From Actinacidiphila glaucinigra (lineage in GTDB: Bacteria > Actinomycetota > Actinomycetes > Streptomycetales > Streptomycetaceae), in assembly GCF_900188405.1 (NCBI RefSeq), contig NZ_FZOF01000013.1, forward strand, positions 124,001-188,000: a stretch of 64,000 nucleotides of DNA, written 5' to 3'. The position numbers and the translations under genes are program-made. The notes beneath the pieces were generated by a model that searched no databases, was not told the DNA's origin, and saw only the letters and a list, made by a program, of their open reading frames with translations. Below are positions 25,811-33,593 of this stretch, in pieces (within the stretch, counting starts at the first letter, position 1; every line of letters begins with the position of its first letter).

Positions 25811-25898
25811 CTCGCACGTCCGGGGCCCGGTCGATGGGGAAGCACGGGACGCGGGGACCTGCGTGCACCGCGGACGACACGCCCGGCTCCGGGGTAGC

Positions 25899-26558
25899 TC
25901 AGGGGTAGAGGCCGGCCCGGAAGGTGAACGAGACGAGCTGCGCCCGATCACGTGCGCCGACCTTCGTCATGGCCCGCACCGCGTGCGTCTTCACGGTGAA
26001 CGGCGACACGGACATCTGGGCCGCGATCTCGTCGTTGCCGAGGCCGCTTGCGATGAGAACGACCACATCCCGCTCCCTGGGGGTCAGGGCGCCGAAGCGT
26101 TGCAGCAGCTCCCGGTCGATCACCGGGGGCGGTCTGTCCGTCATGTGACCGATGAGCGCGGCCGTCGCCGCGGCCGACAGCGCACCGCCACCGCCGACGA
26201 CCTCGGCGATTCCGGCGACGAGTTCAGCGGGGCTCACGGTCTTGCTCAGGAAACCGTTGGCTCCCGCGCGCAGGGCGGCGAGAACGATGTCGTCCTGGTC
26301 GAAAGTGGTCAGCACGATCACCCGCGTCTTCTCGGGCGGATGCTCCGCGCGGATCCGGCGGGTGGCTTCGACACCGTCGATGCCGGGCATCCGGATGTCC
26401 ATCAGGACCAGGTCGACGGGGTGCTCCCGGAGGAAGGGGACGACCTGGAGTCCGTCGGAGAGATCACCCACGACGACGAGGCCCGGGTCGAGCCGGAGCA
26501 TCACCCGGATCCCGGCCCGGATGTCGTCCTGGTCGTCGACGATCAGGATCCGCGTCAT
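25899..26558 (-). CDS. NarL/FixJ-family response regulator
   Basis: A 219-residue regulator. The receiver has the acidic pair at 8-9 (ILIVDDQ), phospho-acceptor Asp54 in LVLMDIRMPGIDG, and the conserved Thr and Lys (VIVLTTFD, GFLSKTV). The LuxR-type DNA-binding domain is at ~153-215 (LTPRERDVVVLIASGLGNDE, SPFTVKTHAVRAMTKVGARD). ATG 26558 overlaps the kinase stop by 4 bases, so the two are co-translated. The target could be the divergent HdeD-like gene, since that gap carries repeated TACTTCGAA sites (inference). Confidence 0.93.
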   Translation of the reverse strand: MTRILIVDDQDDIRAGIRVMLRLDPGLVVVGDLSDGLQVVPFLREHPVDLVLMDIRMPGIDGVEATRRIRAEHPPEKTRVIVLTTFDQDDIVLAALRAGANGFLSKTVSPAELVAGIAEVVGGGGALSAAATAALIGHMTDRPPPVIDRELLQRFGALTPRERDVVVLIASGLGNDEIAAQMSVSPFTVKTHAVRAMTKVGARDRAQLVSFTFRAGLYP

Positions 26559-27763
26559 CGGACGACGGCTCCCACGGGGCTGAACTCCGCGTGGACCCGG
26601 AATCGCCCGTCGTGACTGTCGATCGTCAGCCGCCCGCTGGAGGACTCGACGCGTTCGCGCATCCCGACGAGCCCGAGCCCGCTGCCCGAGCCGGAGCCGG
26701 AGCCGCGGGGTGAGCGGCCGACGCGGTTCTCCACGGTGACGTGGATCTTGCCGTCGTGCTCGCGCACATCCACCGTCGCCGTCCCCTCTCCATGCCGGTA
26801 GGCATTCGTGAGTGCCTCCTGAACGACCCGGTAGACCGTGACGCCGACACTGGGCTCCACGAAACCGGTGGGGATGTCGATGGAGGGCCGGATGTCGAGG
26901 CCGATGCTCTCGAAGGAGGCGATGAGTCCTTCCAGGCCGCTGAGCGCCGGGGTCGGCCGGAGCGCCTCGTCGTCGGAGATGTCGTCCCCGAGGCGGAGGA
27001 GCGCGAGGATGCGCTGCGTTTCGACGACGACGGTGCGGGCGCTGGACCTGGCTGAGACGAGGGCCTGCCGGGAGGACTCGGCGTCTTCGGGCAGCCCGAT
27101 CTCCGCCGCGCCGAGGTGCAGGCTCAGCATCGCGACCTGGTGGCCGATGACGTCGTGCAGGTCCCGGGCGATGCGCAGTCGTTCTTCGGTCACTCGTCGG
27201 GTGGCCTCGATCTCGCGGGTGGCGATGGCGCTCTCCGCCCGTTCCTCCAGGATCCACCAGTGGTCTCGATGGATGCGGAGCGCGGCCCCTGTCGCGCCTC
27301 CCGCCACAGCCGAGAAGACGGCGGCGGCTCCCACGACGGCGCCGCCACGGAACCCTCCGACCGTCATGAACGCGCCCAGGAAGAACGCCGCCACGATGCC
27401 GGTTGCGGCCAGCGGCTGCTTTCCCCTGAGGGTGACCGAGAACAGTACGAGCACCGCCATCATCCACACCGACAGGGGGTCGTGGCCCACCGCTGTGACG
27501 GCGAACGACGCAGCGCTCGCCACGACCAGTCCCGCCCACGGCTTCCACCAGGAGAGGGCGACACCGCCGCCGGCGAGGAGCACGGACAGGGCCGTCGGCC
27601 AGTCCGCGCCTCTCAGGACCACGGCCACGATCTGTCCGGTGAACCCCAGCGCGGCCAGCGCGTAGGCGACTCGGTGCAGCACCTCGGGGCGGCGGACCCA
27701 CAGCGGTGCCGCGAGCCCGTCCTGACTGTTCTGCGCCTTGACCATGAGCCGATTCTCGTTCAC
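26555..27763 (-). CDS. NarL-family sensor histidine kinase
   Basis: A 402-residue membrane kinase. Residues ~28-165 hold about six hydrophobic segments with short loops. The HisKA_3 box is RLRIARDLHDVIGHQVAML with phospho-acceptor His203. The GHKL domain has VYRVVQEALTNAYRH and GLGLVGMRERV. Just before this glycine box is a run GSGSGSGSG, an unusual flexible insert in the ATP lid. The start may be GTG 27763 or ATG 27745 (MVKAQN); both precede the first helix. It pairs with the overlapping regulator gene. Confidence 0.92.
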   Translation of the reverse strand: MNENRLMVKAQNSQDGLAAPLWVRRPEVLHRVAYALAALGFTGQIVAVVLRGADWPTALSVLLAGGGVALSWWKPWAGLVVASAASFAVTAVGHDPLSVWMMAVLVLFSVTLRGKQPLAATGIVAAFFLGAFMTVGGFRGGAVVGAAAVFSAVAGGATGAALRIHRDHWWILEERAESAIATREIEATRRVTEERLRIARDLHDVIGHQVAMLSLHLGAAEIGLPEDAESSRQALVSARSSARTVVVETQRILALLRLGDDISDDEALRPTPALSGLEGLIASFESIGLDIRPSIDIPTGFVEPSVGVTVYRVVQEALTNAYRHGEGTATVDVREHDGKIHVTVENRVGRSPRGSGSGSGSGLGLVGMRERVESSSGRLTIDSHDGRFRVHAEFSPVGAVVR

Positions 27764-27779
27764 GTGTGCGGCGGCCGTG

Positions 27780-27876
27780 TACTTCGAATGATGTAGACCG
27801 CGAAGCTGCCGCGGTCGGCCGCGACGGCGGAACCCATGCCGTCGAAGCGAATGGCAGAACTACTTCGTTCGAAGTA
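27780..27876. promoter_or_regulatory. repeated TACTTCGAA sites between the kinase and HdeD-like genes
   Basis: TACTTCGAA lies at 27780-27788, and its complement TTCGAAGTA at 27868-27876 is the right half of a perfect palindrome, TACTTCG-TT-CGAAGTA (27861-27876). The sites lie in the divergent promoter region and are candidates for binding by the NarL-type regulator or another factor. Confidence 0.5.
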
Positions 27877-27954
27877 CGCGGCCCTTCCCGAGGCCCCTGA
27901 GACTCGTCGTCGAGGCGACCGCCTCACAACGTCACGATCACAACGGGACACCCG

Positions 27955-28557
27955 ATGACTCAGACCACCGTAACCTCGGCCCCTTCGACCACGGCCACGA
28001 CGAGGGCTTCCGGGCTCCGATCGCTCCACCTGATCCGAGTCGTCTTCTCCCTGATCTGGGTGGCGCTCGTCTTCACGACCTCCGCCTCGCTCGTGTCGAC
28101 GGACAGGCCCACGGTGATCGCGGCCGTGCTGCTCGTCGTCTACCCCTTGTGGGACGCCGTCGCCACGCTCCTCGAGCGCCGCCTGGCCGGCGGCGGCTCC
28201 GGCTCCGCGAACCGCGTCAGTACCGTCAACATGGGTCTCGGCGTCGCCGCCACCGCCGGAATGATCATCGCCGCGTTCTCCACCATCGGGACGGCCCTGC
28301 TCGTGTTCGGCGTCTGGGCGCTCCTCTCCGGAGCCATCCAGCTCGTCGTGGCGATCCGGCGCCGGCGCACTGTCGGCGCCCAGTGGCCCATGGTGATCAG
28401 CGGTGGACAGTCCGTACTCGCCGGCGCCACCATCGCCGCAGGCTCCGCCTCGGCGACGAGCGGCCTGTCCACCGTCGCCGGATACTCGGCCTTCGGTGCC
28501 TTCTGGTTCCTGGTCTCCGTCATCGCCCTGAGTGGCCGCAGCCGACGCGGAAAGTGA
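27955..28557 (+). CDS. HdeD/DUF308-like membrane protein
   Basis: A 200-residue protein with six predicted membrane helices in three pairs (about 27-48, 56-75, 95-115, 118-138, 150-168, 172-192). A Thr/Ser-rich cytoplasmic N-terminus precedes them. The repeated helix-pair layout and Gly-rich helices (GTALLVFGVWALLSGAIQLV) fit the HdeD/DUF308 family of acid-stress membrane proteins. The role in actinobacteria is not established. It is divergent from the two-component pair, with shared palindromes in the promoter gap. Confidence 0.78.
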   Translation: MTQTTVTSAPSTTATTRASGLRSLHLIRVVFSLIWVALVFTTSASLVSTDRPTVIAAVLLVVYPLWDAVATLLERRLAGGGSGSANRVSTVNMGLGVAATAGMIIAAFSTIGTALLVFGVWALLSGAIQLVVAIRRRRTVGAQWPMVISGGQSVLAGATIAAGSASATSGLSTVAGYSAFGAFWFLVSVIALSGRSRRGK

Positions 28558-28774
28558 TGACCAGCGCCGTCGGGGTCACCGCCTCTTCCGGGGGCGGCAT
28601 CCACGCCAACGAGGAGGCTTGCCGCGACCAGAACGTGGAACGCCCGGCACCCGAAAATTTCCGTTGCTCAGGATCCTGGCGCATGAATACTGGCTGTCGT
28701 CTCCGTTGATCTGGCCTGCCGGCGGCACTTCGCATTGGACGGTTCACATTGGACTGGGGGAAGGGCCCGCGAGA

Positions 28775-29671
28775 ATGACCATGCACGATGACCAAGTCGA
28801 CGTGACCCCCGACATCGTTGCGGCCCTGATCCGGGAGCAGTTCCCTCAGTGGAGCGGCAAGGCGATCCGACTCCAGCCGTCGACCGGGACGGTCAACGCC
28901 ATCTTCCGCATCGGGGACGACCTCTCCGCGCGCTTCCCGCTGCGTCTGACCGATCCCGCCGAGGCGCTGGCGGTTCTGGAACGGGAAGCCCAGGCGAGCG
29001 CGGAGCTGGCACAGGTGTCCCGGTTCCCCGTTCCGGAACCCGTCGCCCTGGGAAAGCCCGGAGCGGGTTGCCCCATGCCGTGGTCGGTCCAGACATGGCT
29101 ACCGGGAACAGTCGCCTTCGATGCCGACCCGAGTGGGTCTGAGGCCTTCGCCGCGGACCTTGCGGCCTTCATCGCAGCCCTGCGGAACGCGGAGACGCGG
29201 GGACGCCGTTTCAGCGGCGAGAACCGTGGCGGCGTTCTCGCTGACCACGACGACTGGATGGCGAAGTGCTTCGAGGAGAGCAAGGGACTGCTCGATGTGC
29301 CCCGGCTGCGCCAAGTGTGGAGTCACCTGCGGGAGTTGCCACGTACGGCTGGCGATGTGATGAGCCATGGTGACCTGATTCCCGGCAACGTACTGGTCGC
29401 GGGAGACCGGCTCAGCGGCGTACTCGACACCGGCGGCTTCGGCCCGGCCGACCCGGCGCTGGATCTGGTCAGCGCCTGGCACCTGTTGGAACAGGGCCCG
29501 CGGGAAGTGCTCCGGCAGACACTGGCCTGCGACGATCTGGAGTGGGAGCGCGGCAAGGCATGGGCCTTCGAACAGGCGATGGGTCTCGTCTGGTACTACG
29601 TCGAGAGCAATCCGACGATGAGCGGAATGGGGCGCCGGACACTCGACCGCATTCTGGAGTCGACGAAGTGA
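28775..29671 (+). CDS. aminoglycoside-phosphotransferase-family kinase
   Basis: A 298-residue APH/choline-kinase-fold protein. The catalytic loop is SHGDLIPGNVLV (His198, Asp200, Asn205) and the metal-binding motif is LDTGGFGPADPALDL (Asp218). The N-lobe shows STGTVNAIFRIGDDLSARFP in place of the nucleotide-binding strand. ATG 28775 is chosen because a gggggaagg ribosome site lies upstream; the frame is open much further, but without coding character. Such genes are common in actinobacteria and are not proof of resistance; the substrate is unknown. Confidence 0.85.
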   Translation: MTMHDDQVDVTPDIVAALIREQFPQWSGKAIRLQPSTGTVNAIFRIGDDLSARFPLRLTDPAEALAVLEREAQASAELAQVSRFPVPEPVALGKPGAGCPMPWSVQTWLPGTVAFDADPSGSEAFAADLAAFIAALRNAETRGRRFSGENRGGVLADHDDWMAKCFEESKGLLDVPRLRQVWSHLRELPRTAGDVMSHGDLIPGNVLVAGDRLSGVLDTGGFGPADPALDLVSAWHLLEQGPREVLRQTLACDDLEWERGKAWAFEQAMGLVWYYVESNPTMSGMGRRTLDRILESTK

Positions 29672-29801
29672 TGTCGCCCCGGTCATAGGCCGCGCAAGCT
29701 GTCGAAGGCGGTTCGGATCATGCGTCGTCTACTGTCCCGCCCTCGACGGGGATGGTTAAACGGCTTGCCAGGCGAGTGGTCGGCTTGGAGATACTGCGCG
29801 C

Positions 29802-30194
29802 ATGAGCAGATTTGCCGAGGTCATCGTCATCGCCAGGGACGCCAAGCAGGTGATGGAACCACTGACTCAGTCCGACGAGAACAGGGAGTGGCATCAGTGT
29901 TTCGTCCCGATCGGCGAGGGGCTGTTCGATGCCTGGGCTGTGGAGTTCTGGCGGCTGAACTGGCATGGGTTGGTCGCGTACCTTGAGTCCTTGCCGTGGC
30001 CCGACCCGCATTCGGTGCAGGTCCTCATCCATGACGAAGAGGACGACTGCTTCGGTCTCTGGATGATGTACGACAACCGGCTCGTTGAAGTGCCCCTCCC
30101 TCGCACCGAGCGTCACCCGTTCCCGGGCAACAGCGTCACGGGAGTCCTCACCCGGACCGACCGGCGCTCTGGGGGATCGATCAGCTCGGGATGA
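29802..30194 (+). CDS. small acidic protein of unknown function, immunity-like
   Basis: A 130-residue soluble protein (MSRFAEVIVIARDAKQVMEP...) rich in Trp and acidic residues (WHQCFVPIGEGLFDAWAVEF, DEEDDCFGLWMMYDNRLVEV). Two alpha/beta segments and many aromatic residues recall immunity proteins of polymorphic toxin systems, but no family is recognised. The next genes downstream are DUF4265-like and SMI1-like, both families that include toxin immunity proteins. The last 14 bases overlap a short reading frame on the other strand (30181-30318). Confidence 0.65.
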   Translation: MSRFAEVIVIARDAKQVMEPLTQSDENREWHQCFVPIGEGLFDAWAVEFWRLNWHGLVAYLESLPWPDPHSVQVLIHDEEDDCFGLWMMYDNRLVEVPLPRTERHPFPGNSVTGVLTRTDRRSGGSISSG

Positions 30195-30318
30195 CGTGTT
30201 GGCCGTCGTGGTTGCGAACGTACGGGCTGCTGTCGTCCAGGGCGTCGAGCAATCGGAAGGCGAAGACTTCGGACATACGCTCTGCGACCTCATCGGGAAG
30301 GGCGGTCGACTCCGCCGC
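30181..30318 (-). pseudogene. C-terminal fragment of an unidentified protein
   Basis: Minus-strand reading gives AAESTALPDEVAERMSEVFA, then FRLLDALDDSSPYVRN, then HDGQHVIPS and a stop: 45 residues with normal amino-acid composition and strong codon bias. An in-frame stop precedes it, and no start with a ribosome site is seen except an internal ATG at 30279 (32 residues). It looks like the tail of a lost gene, in a region that also holds other broken pieces. Confidence 0.35.
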
Positions 30319-30495
30319 TTACGCAGCCATCACGGGTTGAGCCTCGAAGATCGGGGGCCCACTTCGGGCCATCGCGGGCAGCCGAGGTGCTGCCCGAGTC
30401 GCGGCGAGTTTACGGCCCCCGATCCCTCGGCCCCATGGCGGCTCCTGTCCAAAGCCGCTACGCCGACCTCAGCACGGGTATGCCAGCATGCTCGC

Positions 30496-30987
30496 ATGAG
30501 CGCCCAAAGCCCAGACCACGCCGGCCGCTGCCACGTCTCCCTTCAAGTGGGCCGAACAAGCTCCGGCAAGCCTGTGTTTGAGACCCTTCCGGCCAGAGCT
30601 GTCGGTCCGGGGCTGTTCGAACTCGCGGGCAGTCCGGGACTGGTCGAAGGCTGCGCGGCTGGTGACCTGCTGAAGATCGATGCCGAGGGACTGTTCCAGG
30701 TTGAGCGGCGGGGCCCGAACCTTTGCATCCAAGCGTTTGGCGAGCCGGCCTTCGACGCTGACTCCTTGGAAGCCCTGACCAAGGGATTTGCGCCGTTGAA
30801 CGGCCTGGTCGAGGCTCCTGCCGATCGCCGGTTCATCGTGGTGACGGTGCCCGCTTCTGCCGGATGCCCCGCCGTCGAAGCGGTGATGGGCGCCTGGGCC
30901 ACCTCAGTGAGCGGGCAGCTCGAATGGGAGTTCAGCAACGTAATCGGTGCTGACGGAGAACCACTCAACTGGTGGCAGCCTGCGTAG
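30496..30987 (+). CDS. DUF4265-like protein
   Basis: A 163-residue protein starting at ATG 30496. The order is: strand-rich start (CHVSLQVGRTSSGKPVFETL), then ELAGSPGLVEGCAAGDLLKID, then a ferredoxin-like half (RRFIVVTVPASAGCPAVEAV) ending WEFSNVIGADGEPLNWWQPA. This matches the general layout of DUF4265 proteins (small protein with the GLAxGDxL phrase). DUF4265 members are often found next to toxin or immunity genes, but no activity is proven. It is flanked by two other immunity-like genes on the same strand. Confidence 0.72.
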   Translation: MSAQSPDHAGRCHVSLQVGRTSSGKPVFETLPARAVGPGLFELAGSPGLVEGCAAGDLLKIDAEGLFQVERRGPNLCIQAFGEPAFDADSLEALTKGFAPLNGLVEAPADRRFIVVTVPASAGCPAVEAVMGAWATSVSGQLEWEFSNVIGADGEPLNWWQPA

Positions 30988-31231
30988 GAGGCGGGACCGG
31001 GCCGTAGCCGGGCCGTCCAAGGCGAGCCGACGTTGACAGACGATGACAGCCGGCCACGACATCGGCGCAGGTCAGGCACCGAGAGCGTTGCTCTGACCTC
31101 AGCCGGAGGCCCTGCTCACCACTTCCAGAAGAACTTACGAGGAGTCCCGGCTCCACGCCCACTGCCGGGTCGTTGGTGCGTGGCGGATAGGCTCCGAACG
31201 CGAGTAGGTCGGATCGATGTGCTGGAAGGGC

Positions 31232-31759
31232 ATGGCGGTGGCAACGCTTGCAGAGATCAAAGTCCTGTTGGGTGAACCTCGGTTCAACTGGGCGGATCAG
31301 GCTCCGTGGCTCGAATTGGAGCAGGAACTCGGTATCGAGTTTCCTGCGGACTTCCGTGAGATCGTGGACGCCTATGGTTCGATCGAGGTCAACAAGCAGT
31401 TGTACCTGAAGCATCCCGCCGGCCATCTTCTGCATAGTCTGGGCCGAGAGATCAGGGAAGATCTTGAGTTCTGGCGCGAGGAGGACATGACAGAGTTCCT
31501 GCCCAGTCGGGCCGGAACAGATCCCGGGGAGTTGATTCCGGTGGCGTCGGCTACGACGGGGGAGCATGTTTTCCTTCGCGTTCCCGACGAGCCCTCGTCG
31601 CCCTGGCGTGTCGTGGTTCAGGAGTTCGACAGTCCGGCCTGGCACCTCCACGAGATGGCGTTCAGCGAGTGGTTGCTGGCTTATCTCAGGGGCGAGGACG
31701 TCACCGTGTGTTCTGGTGACCGCGCGCCCGACGGCCCGTTCTACGAATTCCTGCCCTGA
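31232..31759 (+). CDS. SMI1/KNR4 (SUKH) family protein
   Basis: A 175-residue protein of the SUKH superfamily. The diagnostic phrase is WLELEQELGIEFPADFREIV followed by DAYGSIEVNKQLYL, and the C-terminal half has FREWLLAYLRG-like FSEWLLAYLRGED. SUKH proteins include immunity proteins against nuclease toxins of contact-dependent and secreted polymorphic systems. The start could be ATG 31217, ATG 31232 or GTG 31238; I use 31232, close behind ggaaggg. No toxin or secretion gene is seen nearby, so it may be an orphan immunity gene. Confidence 0.82.
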   Translation: MAVATLAEIKVLLGEPRFNWADQAPWLELEQELGIEFPADFREIVDAYGSIEVNKQLYLKHPAGHLLHSLGREIREDLEFWREEDMTEFLPSRAGTDPGELIPVASATTGEHVFLRVPDEPSSPWRVVVQEFDSPAWHLHEMAFSEWLLAYLRGEDVTVCSGDRAPDGPFYEFLP

Positions 31760-32385
31760 GAACGACCACGTTGGTATGCCTCCTGCTCTGGTCTCGATTC
31801 GTCAGCGGGATCCGTTCGCTGGCCGAATTTCTGACGGCGCTGCAACGGCCCCGCACGTGGGCAAGCGACCACGGACGTCTGCAGACAGTCGCGCAGGTCA
31901 GCGCCGGTTCGGCCCCAGGTCGGGCAGTCGCTCGCATTGCTTCGGGACGAAGCGGCCAATGTGCCGACGCGTTGCTCCCGGATGGTCAGTTGCTTGGCGT
32001 GGTTGGCTCTGGGGCACGGACTTCCAGAATGGTTGTCCGACCCTTACGTGCTGCCACTGGGAAGGATCCCATGGGCAGGAGGCGAACCACGGCTCGCTCA
32101 CCCGGTTCCAGTGCGGGGCGTTCTCGATCCAGAGCCTGGCGATGTTGACCGCCTGCACACCGCTGGGCGCACTGTTGCCGATGTCCCCCATAGGACGGAG
32201 GACGCCGGGGCCGGGGATGGCCGTCTGGCGTCGCGCAGTGGCAGCAGGGAGGAGTGCCGAGTCCGCCCGGATCACACCGTTGCGAATCTCGGAGCATCGC
32301 CAATAGCACCAGGCCGACGACCCCGACTGCCAGGCGTTCAGGGCGAATCTCCCCATCGGGCGTTCCGAGGCCTCAGGGAAGCATG
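31760..32385. other. 626-bp stretch with degraded coding signal on the minus strand
   Basis: No intact gene is supported. On the minus strand, one frame gives a hydrophobic segment (RLAVGVVGLVLLAMLRDSQ, near 32255-32320). A different frame then has strong codon bias (VQAVNIARLWIENAPHWN, then WFASCPWDPSQWQHVRVGQP, near 32030-32140) and runs to a stop near 31898. Joined by a frameshift, these could be a membrane-anchored protein following the gene at 32386 in the same direction. Confidence 0.3.
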
Positions 32386-32778
32386 TCACCCCCGGTTCAC
32401 GCAGTTGTACGAGCCGTCGCCGTTGCGCCCCACGCTGTCGTACGACCAGCAGTGCAGCATGGGCGCGAGCGTCCACATCCGCAGTGCCATGAGAACGCCA
32501 ACGCAGGCGACAGCAGCCCATCCGCCGTAGGACCGCCATCCGGAGAGCGCCAGGCCACCGACGGCCACCAAGGTTGCGAACCCCAGCGCGTACACGGCTA
32601 GCGGCGCCAGGTTGTCCCGCAGTCCGGGAAACGACTCCATCTCGATGGTCCCCAGGAAGCTGAACAACACCACAAGTACGGCAAAGGCGAAAACGAGGGC
32701 GGCCGTGCAACCACGGGCTGCGCGCGCGAATGGCTCGAGCGCGACCTCGCGCTGCGTGGCAGAGTGCTCCTCGTTCAC
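32386..32778 (-). CDS. small membrane protein of unknown function
   Basis: A 130-residue protein starting at GTG 32778 behind a good ribosome site (gaggaga). Three or four hydrophobic helices lie at about 27-47, 58-80, 84-105, then a Cys-containing tail (MLHCWSYDSVGRNGDGSYNC). The two Cys residues could form a disulphide if the tail is outside. No family is recognised. Degraded coding sequence follows in the same direction (31898-32385). Confidence 0.6.
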   Translation of the reverse strand: MNEEHSATQREVALEPFARAARGCTAALVFAFAVLVVLFSFLGTIEMESFPGLRDNLAPLAVYALGFATLVAVGGLALSGWRSYGGWAAVACVGVLMALRMWTLAPMLHCWSYDSVGRNGDGSYNCVNRG

Positions 32779-32983
32779 GGCATCTCCTCATCCGCGGGTG
32801 AGCCGCGATCGTAACGGGCCGACAGCGCAAGGCGGCAGGCGGGGCAGCGCCGTTGCGTCCTCGGAAAGGGTGTGCGGGTTCCCACCTGATCCGGGCGTTC
32901 CCGGCGCCGGAGTGAGGGTCCGGATATGGGAACGGCCACCGGCTGGTCCCCGGGATGTCCAAGGCTCGAAGGAGATCAGCACG

Positions 32984-33475
32984 ATGACCGCGCCAAACAG
33001 TCTGCCCCGCACGGCCTGACCGAGGAGAGGCCGCGCAGCGGCGAGTTCCCCGATCTGCTGCGCGCGTTGGTCAAGAGGTTCGCCGACGCTCTCATGTCCG
33101 CCGAGGCCGATGCCCTCTACAACCCGGAATACGGGCAGGTCAGCGACGAACGCGTCAACCACCGCAACCAATATCGCCCGTGCGAGTGGGACACCAGGGC
33201 CGACACCCTCAAACTGGCCGTCTCCAAGCCCCGCAGAGGCACTGATCCCGGTGGTCGCGACCGCTTACCTGCTCGGGGCCTCCACCCGCCCGGTCGAGAG
33301 ACTCGCCGAGTCCCTCGGCGTAACACAGCTGAGCACGTCCCAGGTCAGTGGGTTCGCCTGGGTCGACGCACTGACCCGGAGGGTCCGCGAAGTCGGCCGC
33401 ATCATCAACGTCCGCTTGCTGATCGCGGTCGGCGTCAACGCCGACCGACTCCGCGAGCTCCTTGGGTTGCCGAAA
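32984..33475 (+). pseudogene. IS256-family transposase relic
   Basis: The sequence opens MTAPNSLPRTA and then continues in a shifted frame with LLRALVKRFADALMSAEADA and the phrase SDERVNHRNQYRPCEWDTRA, typical of the N-terminus of IS256-family transposases. A second frameshift near 33235 gives ALIPVVATAYLLGASTRPVE, then LGVTQLSTSQVS. A jump to VREVGRIINVRLLIAVGVNA follows, which in intact enzymes lies much further on, inside the catalytic domain. At least two frameshifts and one internal deletion make it inactive. No terminal inverted repeats were identified. Confidence 0.75.
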
Positions 33476-33593
33476 CGGCATGAGGCTTTGCCGGAGTGTC
33501 CTGGTGCGGGTCACGGTGGCTCATGCACCGGCCGCCGGGGCCGTTCCCGTCACCGGTGCTTCCATCTCCCCGTCTTTCAAGGACGTATCTTTC

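Noticed and set aside
21939..25880. 1313-codon minus-strand open frame
   Set aside because: It is antisense to the subtilase, whose catalytic triad is clear on the plus strand.
25891..25925. tRNA-like string (ggggtagctcaggggtagaggc) at the end of the response-regulator gene
   Set aside because: It resembles a tRNA D-arm, but no T-arm (GGTTCRA) or anticodon stem follows at the right distance, and the bases encode the C-terminus of the regulator.
28775..29671. Aminoglycoside resistance gene
   Set aside because: The APH fold is clear, but most such actinobacterial genes are not resistance enzymes and nothing in the context supports it.
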